DNA of 64,000 nt from Zygnema cylindricum (lineage: Eukaryota > Streptophyta > Zygnematophyceae > Zygnematales > Zygnemataceae), in contig JBBHKE010002926.1 in NCBI GenBank assembly GCA_037447655.1, positions 56,519 to 120,518 on the forward strand. The letters are read 5' to 3'. Of the stretch, positions 21,901-31,527 are shown piece after piece. Below the pieces are notes generated by a model that saw nothing but the letters and a program-made list of their open reading frames with translations, was not told the DNA's origin and made no database searches. Both the position numbers and the translations under genes were made by a program. How positions within the stretch are numbered: position 1 is the first letter of the stretch; the number at the start of each line of letters is the position of its first letter.

Positions 21901-24900
21901 TGTTGTAATTAGTTATTTTCGTTAGTTGACTGGTGGAGAAATATTATATACCACATTATTGTTTGTGTTTCTTTCAATATCAATTGATGTTGACAGGCCT
22001 TGTGGAGGCTTACGGAGGAATAGGGGACGGTATTCTCTATATTAACTCAGTTCATTATAAAAAAGTGAGTTGAAAAAGATATTTCTTCACTTTTAATGTT
22101 GTTGTCCTTCTAAGTGAAGGAAAATAATTGGCTGTGGAAGAGCTGGACAAGCAGAAAATAAACTCTTTTACTTTTTAATCGTCTACTTCACAAAACAATA
22201 TAATTCTGAAATCTCCAATGTCCAATAATCATTATCATTTTGATATAGTTCTGTCCACCCAAAAAATTTGAAGATTTATTGGTACGGAAACATTATATGT
22301 AAAATATTTCCCTTCCTAAAAACACCAAAGTAAAGAGCGTTGTCGGAAGTGTTAGTCAGGTAAACTTTCTCAAACATCCTCTCAACAATCCCCGAACTAA
22401 TTTCCTCCAATGTTTCATCAAAAGTTCCCATGTCCGATATCCATTGTTCAAAGTCTAATGTCCAATGTCCAATTCCCAATTTGAAAGTACCAATGTCCAA
22501 TGTCCAATTTCCAATTTCCAATGTTCTTGTTTGATGGCAATTTTTTATGTCCAATTTCCAATCTCCAAATTTCCAAGCTCCGACGTCCATTGGAGAATAT
22601 CGTTTGAGAATATAATCAAAAATATATCTCCAACCCTCTCTCAACGATATCCAAAACAATATCTTCCATTATTTCTGCAATAGTTCCTATGTCCAATGTT
22701 CAATTCTCAAATTTGAACGTCCAATGTCCAACATCCCGTGTCCAATGTTCACTCTCCAGTTCCAATTTCCTTATTTTCTAGTGTTCCATGTTTGATGTTC
22801 ATTGCCCAGTGTGTAATTTCAAATATCCAACATTCAATGTCCAATTTCCAATTTCTAATGTTCAATTTCCATCGTCGATTGTTCAATATCCAATCTCCAA
22901 TGTCCACTCTTCAATGTCGAATCTCCAATGTTCAATTTCCAATATCTAATGTCGATGTCTAATGTCCAATGTCCAATATTCAATTTTCATTGAATTCTTT
23001 TTCGATGGCCAATATTTGATATTTAACTTTCAATCTCGAATCTCTAATGTCCAATCTCTCATGTCCAATGTGTCCATTGTTTACCGTCTATTGTCCAATT
23101 TTTTCATAGGAATGTGATAAATTTATTGAATCACTCTCGTTATTGAGATTTTATGTTTGTGTTTGAAACTTTTGTACCATATAGCTATCAACTATAGCTT
23201 CACGACCAAGCACGGAAACAAATAGAAGGGATGAGGCTAAGGGGGAGGGTGAGAAAGAAAAAGGAAAAGTGAGGAAGAGGGCAAGGGAGGAAGAGGGAGA
23301 GGAGGAACAAAATTTGGATAAGGAGATGGAGACGGAGACAAGATGAATGAGGCAGAGAAAAAAAGAATTATTGTGAGGGGAGAGAACGAGGGAGGGGATT
23401 TGTCGTTGTATAAAACTACATTTTTGTCAATTCTAACATTCTTCATGTATTTTTTTTCCGTTCCGTTAACAGATAACGAGTGCCCCCTATGTGAGATTGG
23501 GTTATCTGGTGGATGCCCCTTTTAAGAGGAGGGGAACGTGCTCCTCTGATTTATCCTTTCAAGTAAGTTTTTCCTGACTAAGTTCTTTAGAAAAATATGT
23601 GAAATTTGTGACACGGGTAATATATGTAGTAAATATAAAGTATGTAATACATGTAATATATGGAATGCATGTAATTCATCACATACATGTTCAATATGTA
23701 AAATTTGTAATGTATGTATTGTATATATTGATATAGTATATGCAATATGTTATGCAAAATTTTACTTGTTAAACATGTAAAATATGGAAAGTATGTAATA
23801 TATGCAATGAATGTATATATGAAGTATATCTAACAGTCAAAGTAAATAAAGTTTATTAAGTGAATAAAGTGAGGTAAGAACACGGAGGAAAAAAATTGGA
23901 ATGCAGAAAATAGGGGCATGTAGGAGAAAACAATATAATTGAATTTCGTATATTTATGTTGAGAAAACGAGGTATTAGAATATGGAAATTGAGTGAAATG
24001 AGAAGAATCCATAAATAAAAAATAAAAATAAAAAGAATAAAATTTTGCGACCAAAGGTATGGTCGTAATTTTGTAAAACTGTGCTCTTGAACAAAAAAAA
24101 AGAAAAAAAAAAGGGAAATCTTTAGTCGTTCGAAATTTTTAGGTCAAGTTTTTAATATTTAATATTAAATAATTAATGTGTATTAATCTACAATTAGCAA
24201 CTAACGTTAGATTAAAAATGTTTGATTAATCAATCAATATTCGAAATCCAATAATGAATAAATATAGTTAATTGATAAAGTTCTCTGAAATATCAGTAGA
24301 GTCTAACAAAAATATGTAACTACATTTGTTTGTAAATTTCCATCTTTTTTCTCCTATTTTTTGCTATCGTGCCAATCAAATCAATGTTAGAGGGTTTGTG
24401 TTGCTTGCTATTGTAGTTCACAGAAATTTTCAGAATTAAAAAAATATATATATATATATTTGGATAATGCCTATTTTATTAATGTATATATCTTCTTTTT
24501 TATTGGACCTATTTTTTTCTATCTATTTAAGTCTTACATTTCATTTTCTTTTCCGAGATATGGCAAAAATACCAATTTACAGTATCTTGAAAAGCCTTAT
24601 TCTTTTCTTTCTTTCTTTTCTCCTCTCTCTCTCCCCCTCTCCCTCTCCCTCTTCCTCTGCCTCTCCCTCCACCTCTACTCTTTTCATTTTTCTCTCTCCA
24701 TTCATTCTTTTTCCTTTTTGTCCACCTAAAACTGCCTCTTCTTTTTATATTTTTAAATTTACTCCTGTTAAAATATTTTTCTGTCCCTTCCTTTTTTTCA
24801 ATTTTTTTGTCTATCTCCCTCTCTCTCTCTCTCTCCCTCTCTCAGCACCACCCCAAGTGTTTCTTCAATATGTCGGAAGTCTCCTTCTGTCTCCATCGAC

Positions 24901-25720
24901 AGTTAGAGCGGTCACGTCTCCGTCACGTCTTCATTGCCTCCAATGGAAATTCGCAAGAAATCAATTTTTTGAAAAAGGAAAAGATTCCTTTTATTAATTC
25001 AGACGATGTTCGAGATAACGTGTGGAAATTGGAACTCGTCAAGAATGTATATTATAGCTTTGTTTTTATTTTGACGTTGGTTCGTTAATTCATATGTTTG
25101 TTTTTGTTGTTTTTGTTTGTTTGACAGTCTTTTTTTCTTTCTTTCTTTTCTTTTCTTTTCTTTTCTTTTTTCTTTTTCCATCGTTTTTTTGTTATTATTA
25201 TTATTTTGTTTTGGCTATCATATTTATTGATTTAGGTTATTTGGTTATAGCCTTGTTGGTTATTTGTTTATATTTTTTGGTTTTTTATCTAATTATTTAT
25301 CTCTCTATTTATTTATCTATCTAGTTATTTATTTATCTATTTATTTATCAATCTATTTATTTATCTATTTATTTATCTATCTGTTTATTTATCTAACTGT
25401 TTATTTATTTATTTTTTTGTCTATATGCAATTCGGTTCGGTTCGCAAGTGCAAGATAGTCAACTCCTTTCAGTTTTTAACATTCTAACTCCCTTCATTTG
25501 TTGTTTTTTATTATTTTATGTTTTTCCGTTTGTTTTTCAGGGATTTGATATAAATGACCCAGCATGTTTAAGTGTATTCGATAAATTAGTTTGTGCCCAT
25601 TCTCATATTTTTTTGGGTTCCGTAAGTTCAAGTTTTAGTCGCGACATTATGAGACTTCGGTACGGATTTCGTACCGCCTCATGTGCCGATGATTATTACT
25701 GTGGACCACCAACACCCTAA
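18987..25720 (+). CDS. O-fucosyltransferase-like protein, 8-exon model (402 aa)
   Basis: Probable GDP-fucose O-fucosyltransferase family (PF10250-like), expected in the ER/Golgi. Proposed exons: 18987-19376, 19746-19832, 21154-21208, 21566-21703, 21997-22064, 23473-23562, 24846-25046, 25541-25720. All junctions are GT-AG and all phases close, giving 403 codons including stop. Exon 1 encodes a Ser/Pro/Phe-rich low-complexity N-terminus with four FSSLSSPS-type repeats (residues 15-46). Exon 2 (SIDVNYINECFG) fits the family's sheet-plus-helix pattern. Exon 7 (PKCFFNMSEV, then HVFIASNGNSQEINFL) and exon 8 (DKLVCAHSHIFLGSVSSSFS, then a Cys-rich CADDYYCG end) carry the best family resemblance. The usual HxRRxDF nucleotide-sugar motif is not obvious; RRG in exon 6 is the only candidate. 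An exon may be missing near 23.6-24.8 kb, and the conserved N-terminal GNQ region is absent. The exon structure is more certain than the function. Confidence 0.6.
19029..19124 (+). repeat. Coding 24-bp repeat (FSSLSSPS x4)
   Basis: Four tandem 24-bp CT-rich units inside exon 1 of the O-fucosyltransferase-like gene encode FSSLSSPS or LSSLSSPS. The unit length is a multiple of three, so copy-number change would keep the frame. Confidence 0.8.
19979..20835 (+). repeat. Dispersed repeat R, copy 1, with expanded internal minisatellite
   Basis: The flanks match 61114-61545: GAGAGTGACCTC, CTTTCCTAACCTGAAGGGTC, GATTTATAGACAGATCTTTG on the left, and GATTCCGGTATTCTAAA with ACTTCTATCAAAGCCT on the right. 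Between them lies a 470-bp array absent from the other copy. It sits in intron 2 of the O-fucosyltransferase-like gene. No coding capacity or clear terminal structure was seen. Confidence 0.75.
20245..20712. repeat. AAAGACAAACNGACAG minisatellite
   Basis: Imperfect units of about 17-18 bp (GACAAACTGACAGAAAAA and variants), with one longer duplication of about 49 bp near 20530-20630. Long minus-strand frames rich in Cys/Phe/Leu here are a by-product of the repeat. Confidence 0.85.
22200..23100. repeat. TCCAATGTCCAATTTCCAA minisatellite
   Basis: About 900 bp of imperfect TCCAATGT/TCCAATTTC units in intron 5 of the O-fucosyltransferase-like gene. Open frames through it are repeat artefacts. Confidence 0.8.
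23600..23830. repeat. ATGTAATATATGNAA-type repeat
   Basis: Irregular short tandem repeat of ATGTAATA/ATATGTAA words in intron 6 of the O-fucosyltransferase-like gene. Confidence 0.65.
25290..25425. repeat. TATT/TATC tetranucleotide microsatellite
   Basis: (TATTTATC)n and (TATCTATT)n over about 135 bp in the last intron of the O-fucosyltransferase-like gene. Confidence 0.85.
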
Positions 25721-26440
25721 TTTTTTTTCCAATACCCTAAAAAAACCTTTCAAAGCCCTCAAAAAAACTTTCAGAACCGTAAAAAAACCTTTCAAAACCG
25801 TAAAAAAACCTTTTAAAACCTTAAAAAAATATTTCTAAAAACCTTTCAAATAAATTTTAAAGACACTAAAAATCCTTCAAAAACACTTAGAACCTTTAAA
25901 ACCTTGAAAGACACTAGACATACTCTGGAATTTTTTAAAAACCTTTACAAATCTCATGAAAACTTTCAAAAAAAAATCAAAAGACTTTCAGAAATATTTG
26001 TCAAAAGAACTGTAGAATTTAAAAATAGAAAAAAAAATTGCATAACAAACCCCAAAGGTCACCTGAATCTGTCGAAAAACTAGAAAAACCTTCTAGGAGT
26101 TGTCAATAACACCAATAAACCTAATGGAAACTCCTAAAGGAAATCATCGATTTATTCGCGAACTCGTATAAATGAGAAGGTTTATAAACTTTGTCACTTT
26201 TCCTACTTTCAATCCTTCTTTGTGAAATTAAATTATTCCATCACTAAGTCCTTACATTATTCGTGTGGAAATCGTAGACTAATTTGCAAAGTCGTATGAA
26301 TGAGAAGGTTGGAGAAGGTTTTTCTTCCATAAACTTTGTCACTTTTTATATTTTCAATCCTTATTTATTTGTGAAAATCTTACTTTTTTTCATCACTGAG
26401 TCCTTACCGTATTATTATTAGTGTGGAAAATCTACATTTA
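25721..26440. repeat. Two tandem repeats downstream of the O-fucosyltransferase-like gene
   Basis: From just after the stop codon, about 20-bp units AAAAAACCTTTCAAAACCGT decay over roughly 300 bp. A second duplication of about 125-150 bp follows (about 26157-26281 and 26282-26435), sharing AATGAGAAGGTT, AAACTTTGTCACTTTT and AGTCCTTAC. Confidence 0.7.
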
Positions 26441-27120
26441 AATACTAATATGGGGCGAAAGCCTCCATGAACGGTTCTCATTTATCATTCTAAAAATTCT
26501 AAACTAAAAAATGAACTAGATTAGTGTGGCATGAGGCCAGTTCTACATGTTCCATTTCGTTGTGGTTTTTTCTTTTTATTTTTATAAAAATTCAAACATT
26601 TCTATTGTGTTGACACTTTAATATGTGTAAAATCATTTTCTTTTCACGCCTTTCTATAGTTTATGTTTCCTGTTTTTGTAAAAAAAAAAATTAATTTGGT
26701 TAACAAACGCAATGGCTCGGTCCGCGATCAATTTTTCATTTCGAGGATATAGTGTAAATCTGTTGATTCTTTAAAAAAAAAAAATGTTAAACATTCATTT
26801 CTGGAAAAAAAAAATAGGTTTTCATTCCTCATTCGATTACGTATGTGATGTCCCCTACAACAAATCAACTACTAAGATTTAAAAAAATACAGCCTATAAA
26901 TACAAGTGAGGCTCCCGCTACGTACTTGTGAAGTCGTTGCCTTATTGCTTCCACTCTTATCTTTTGTTTTTTGGTTGGGGACACTACCGTTCTTTTTACC
27001 GTTGTCTTTCATGTTCGAACTATATGTTGGCCTTCCAACAATTTGTTTGGAGGCGTCATTTTTACTCGTCCACTTGCTTTAGCTGATTTGTTGGTTCTCT
27101 CCATCTTTGTTTTGAAATAG
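26441..27120. other. AT-rich stretch without a recognisable gene
   Basis: No similarity or splice-consistent frame was recognised. Two short A-runs near 26680 and 26775 are the only notable features. Confidence 0.45.
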
Positions 27121-27729
27121 GTGCGTGTGTCCAAGAATCAATTTTTTGACAAAGTTGCGCTGCAATTAAATTTGAGCTTGTCGAGGCGATTCCCTTTGAT
27201 TCTTCGCATGCTCGCTTTCTCTCGTGTGGTGGATTTGGTTTTGGAGCTCGGATGTTATCGACACCTAATATATCTACTCTATTTCACACTTGTTCAATTC
27301 ATCATTGCTCTTGGGTTTACGTTCGGCCTCCCTCATCCATTTTTATTGGGCCCTTTTGTTTGCTTATGTGACAGTGTTTTCCAACCCGATGGCGTCTATT
27401 TATTTCATTTTTCTCATGGGGGAGAGTTGATTCAGGTGCTTGACATTGTTCACGACGTGAACACTATTGCAACTGTTGTTGCTAAGGGGGATTATTTTGG
27501 TTGCCATGAGGTATCATATATTATTCTTTTGCATCGATGTGATATTGTACAGCTAGATGGTGCACATCACATATTTGGTGACATTGTTTTGGCGAACACC
27601 TCGGGTACAACTGTTGCTCAAGCGGCTCGATATGTTAGGGTGGTGCCCGTGGAGCGGCTTAGAAAGAGCGTGATTATACACAACGAGATGCTACGGGTGA
27701 CTTTATTTGATGGCGGTCGGGATATTTGA
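27121..27729 (+). CDS. Unidentified 202-codon open frame
   Basis: An open frame with no ATG at its start (it begins at GTG) and composition more balanced than its AT-rich neighbours. A TTTTGAAATAG just upstream could be a splice acceptor, so it might be an exon or a fragment of an unknown element. The sequence has a hydrophobic middle (LIYLLYFTLVQFIIALGF) but matches no family I can name. A chance open frame in an old transposon is equally possible. Confidence 0.2.
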   Translation: MRVSKNQFFDKVALQLNLSLSRRFPLILRMLAFSRVVDLVLELGCYRHLIYLLYFTLVQFIIALGFTFGLPHPFLLGPFVCLCDSVFQPDGVYLFHFSHGGELIQVLDIVHDVNTIATVVAKGDYFGCHEVSYIILLHRCDIVQLDGAHHIFGDIVLANTSGTTVAQAARYVRVVPVERLRKSVIIHNEMLRVTLFDGGRDI

Positions 27730-27938
27730 TTGTTTGTTTGTTACTTTGGACGAGTTTTCCGTACTTATATTCGACGCTCTTTTGAGCGACCGGGTCCGAG
27801 GAGCCCTCTTGCTTCGATCTTTACTTCTTTTTATCGTCAAAGTTTATCTATGGCTTTACAACGAGTGTAGGCCACTATCCTCCTTCAATTTGTTATTGTA
27901 GTTATAGATCGTCGGCATGTTCAGAAACTGCCTTAGAT

Positions 27939-28346
27939 TTACACGATTCCTTCTTGTGGATCTTTAATCACATTGAGGAGCAAGAGAGAATAGTTGGAGG
28001 ACTCGAACCTTTCAAAAAAGCTCACCAACCAAATAAATTGCTCGTCGGTAAGAGGACGAAACATCCGAAGACCTAGATGGACCACGCGGTGTAAAGGAAG
28101 TATTGAAAACACAATCCTCGTGCTCGGCATGGAGGGCCTTTCAATCACCTCGAAGAAATCACGGACAATGAGCCATAGTCTCTCGAGCCCCACTACCACC
28201 CCCACGTCCGGTCCCAAATAGTCCAATATGGACTGCTTAACCAAAGAAGGGAGCCGCAAGTTTGTTTCATTTTTGCGGTACCTTTTTTTTTTTTTCGATT
28301 TATTAACTCTCATGAAGACATTTGCGGCATCCACGGTCAAGGTCAC
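27939..28346 (-). CDS. Unidentified 135-codon open frame on the minus strand
   Basis: Starts at an ATG and stays open over 135 codons in a locally GC-richer patch that continues the one at 27121-27729 on the other strand. No domain recognised. The two frames on opposite strands in one compositional island suggest a decayed element rather than two genes. Confidence 0.15.
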   Translation of the reverse strand: MTLTVDAANVFMRVNKSKKKKRYRKNETNLRLPSLVKQSILDYLGPDVGVVVGLERLWLIVRDFFEVIERPSMPSTRIVFSILPLHRVVHLGLRMFRPLTDEQFIWLVSFFERFESSNYSLLLLNVIKDPQEGIV

Positions 28347-28653
28347 TTAGATTCTGATCTTATGATTGATGTGACATGCGCCAATTAGTTTTCCACTTAA
28401 GTTTTTTCGATATATCAAGACAGAGAAAAAGTAGATCTAAAGATAAAAAATTGTTGAAAAAAGGTGTTCTCACATAGTGAGGGAGGAGAAAGAAACTAAA
28501 TCCAAAGGTAAAACATCGTTCTTCCAATGTTCATTTAATTACAAGCATCAAAACTTACATGTAAGTGTTTTTTTTTCTTATGCCAAGATTTAGAAAGTTA
28601 TTTTTCAAGTCCTCTATTTGTTTTTCACTCACTTTTAATCGTGCACATATCAA

Positions 28654-29159
28654 CTACACCGCGAATCGTAATTAGCGTTATGTACGCTAATTCCGTCACC
28701 CCAAATTTTGACTCTATCACCATAAATAGAGTACATTATTCTAAATTATTTTTTACATTATTTAAGGTACTTTTTGAATGAGAGTTAATAACTCTAATAC
28801 AGCGCCGTTTTATATAGTGTGGCGTACGGTCGGTGTCTGACCATGCAAAATTGTACTTTATTAAATAAAAAAGTACAAATAATGATTTAATACAGGTCGT
28901 TATCATGTAACTGTGTTTTAACAAACCACGTAATAGAAACGTCATAATGACGTGAAACTGTACGTTTTGTCAAATTCAGTACGTGTACCTAATTTACAAT
29001 AGATATATATTCGACGCCCAAATTAGAGTTATTGATAAATTAGAGTAAATTTTTTTTTTGAAAAGGGTTGATTACCCAACATAGAGTGAATAACTCTAAT
29101 TATTTTTTTTCGTTTTTTTACTCTAATTATTTCTTCTCTAATTACAATTCGCGGTGTAG
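28654..29159. mobile_element. MITE with CTACACCGCGAAT ends
   Basis: 506 bp between CTACACCGCGAATCGTAATTAG and its inverted counterpart CTAATTACAATTCGCGGTGTAG. The internal GCTAATTCCGTCACCCCAAA stretch is shared with MITE A and with the fragment at 50850-50960. No ORF. Confidence 0.8.
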
Positions 29160-30168
29160 TGGCCATTTTTTCAAAAAGAGTACAAGGAAATACAATATTG
29201 AAGGGAAAACAAGCACGCAAAAACGATAAATTGAAAAAAACAATGAATTTTCCAATAAAGTAATAAATGAATAAGTTGACCTACCTGGTTACAACTAAGT
29301 GACACACCACCACATGTCACGCCACATAGCTACTTGCCAAAAATTCATTACTGGGCAAAAAAATCAAGTCGAAAAGGAAAAAAAAAATGAAACTAATAAC
29401 CAATGGGAGCCAGACACTGCATGCTATACATAACTTAACCTTTTTGTTTCGAAGACAAGTGTCTTTCACATTCGGTCAACCCAATCAAAACTTCCATATA
29501 TATATCCTTATTTAATCCCAACTTTTGAACAAAATTCTCTCTCCATAAAAAAAAATAAAAAAAATTAAACTCCTTCTCAACTTCTCGTTTTTCACCTTCT
29601 CATTTTTCCCCGTTTAATTTTTCCCTTTCTGATTTTCCACCCCAGTATCATCATTATTTATAAACCATGTCCTTTGTCATCAACATTGTCGACTCTCGAA
29701 TCCACGTATTTGTTGAATCTCCTCTTTCCCCTTGCTCTTTTTCTCCCTTTTTAATTTTTCCCCTTCCCATTTTCCCCCTTGATTATTTTCCCCGTCTCAT
29801 TTTTCCCCTTCGCTTTTCCTCCCTTTTTATTTTCCCCTTCTTATATTTCTAGTGTTGTAACCTCTTACCGATAACTGATATGTACCTTTTTTTGATCTAT
29901 CCGTACTTTATACGTACAATTCCGTTCTGTACTACCATACTCCAACATGAAAAAAAAATCAGACCCCCCTTCCCCCCAAATACATCAGTTATTGGTTACC
30001 GATATATCGGATTTATCGACGATAATTACCAATGACGATATATCAAGATAGATCACCTCCCCTTACCGATACCGATAATGATATATCGGTTATCGGATTT
30101 ATCGCCGCGGGAACTTTACCAATACACAAAACTACATTTTTCTCCTTCAATTTCTTTTACCGTGCCAT
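29160..30168. other. Stretch without a recognisable gene
   Basis: Holds a CT-rich run of CCCC/TTTT words (about 29580-29850) and a patch of GATATATCGG/TATCGG words near 30000-30105. A possible TATA sequence (TATATATATCC, about 29497) has no supported coding exon after it. Confidence 0.4.
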
Positions 30169-30638
30169 TTGCGTGGTTCACACTTGGAAAAATGGGAAAA
30201 CGATGTCATAAATTTTGGGATCCGTACGCCAAATTTCATAAAATGACAAAAAACGCGGCGGTGACGGTTGGGACGGTCGGTTTCGACCGTTTTGGAGCGT
30301 AGCGGTGGAAAAAAAATGCAGTTTTAAGCGTCAAAACTTGACAGCTGCGAATACCGAACAGCAACTGCCGTCCGCCATCGGACATCATGTTCGGAATGCA
30401 CTTTTTCGTTTTTGAAGAATTACGAAACGAAGCGCACGGACGTAAACCGTACAAGATATTTTTACCCTGCAAACTTATGAACAAACTAGACGACCAATCA
30501 GGTAAGAGAACATTTAATGTAAAAAAAAAAAAAATACCGATGGAAAAAACAAAAATACAAACTAATAAATGTTCTAAACTTCTAATACTAATAACCGTGT
30601 TAATACTAATTAAACACTATTAATAACTGTACTAACAC

Positions 30639-31527
30639 TACACCGTCGATCGTATTTAGCATGTAGAAATTATTAGTGTGTAGAATAACTAAGTGTCATG
30701 TACACTACACCGCCAATCGTTATTAGCGTGTAAGTTTTTTTAGCGTATACGAATAATTAGCGTTGTTTACGCTAATTGGGAATTTGGAAATTTTCGAAGA
30801 AATCGTCTATTATAATTAGGAATTAGGGTTTTTTTTAAATAGTGTGGATAATTCTATTTGAGAATAAAAAAAAAAAAAGCGGGACGGAATTAGCGTACAC
30901 AACGCTAATAACGATTGGCGGTGTAGTTTTGACTTATAAAAATTTCGAAAAAAAAGTTGTGCTCTAATTTTTCAACGAATGCCAATATGGGTACAGCTGA
31001 TTTGTCGAGAGGATATTTACAGTAATATAGGTAAGAGTATAAACTCTGAAAAATCGTACACTGTCGCATACTTTCACTCTAATTAATTCCTAACTCTAAT
31101 TTCGGTTTATTAGTGTGTAGGCAATACTCGACAAATAAATGTACACTAAAACAGGTATAAGTACGCAATCTTTTAAATCGTACACCGAATCGTGATTGTA
31201 TCCTATTTAGGATTAACTCCCATTTGGGTATATGTTTGGCAAACTCGTTTTTACTTTAATTCACAGGGCAATTTTCTGCGTGATAGCAAATATTTTATTA
31301 AAATATCCATACTTGTATAATGAAAAAGTACATTTTTATATGCACCGACACCTTCCGTATTCCACACTAATAAAAAAATACATAAATTAAAATGGTGTAC
31401 ACTAATTGTTCTTCTCGAAATTAGCGTACAAGAAAAATTAGTATCATTTAACCTATTTTAAGTAAAACCCTCAAAAATTAGGGGGGTCGAATTAGTGTTC
31501 AACACGCTAAATACGATCGATGGTGTA
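30639..31527. mobile_element. TA-flanked MITE inserted in the AT-rich array
   Basis: Inverted ends CACCGTCGATCGTATTTAGC (left) and GCTAAATACGATCGATGGTG (right), flanked by TA. Joining the flanks at a single TA restores a normal array unit (ACACTAATTATACAG), which shows that TA is the duplicated target. The element is about 885 bp including the nested copy at 30705-30926. Confidence 0.88.
30705..30926. mobile_element. MITE nested inside the 30639-31527 MITE
   Basis: 222 bp with inverted ends CTACACCGCCAATCGTTATT and AATAACGATTGGCGGTGTAG, at least 25 bp long. Same terminal family as its host. Confidence 0.88.

Noticed and set aside
24467-24997. 176-codon plus-strand frame near 24.5-25.0 kb
   Set aside because: It reads through intron pyrimidine tracts and then out of frame over exon 7 of the O-fucosyltransferase-like gene.
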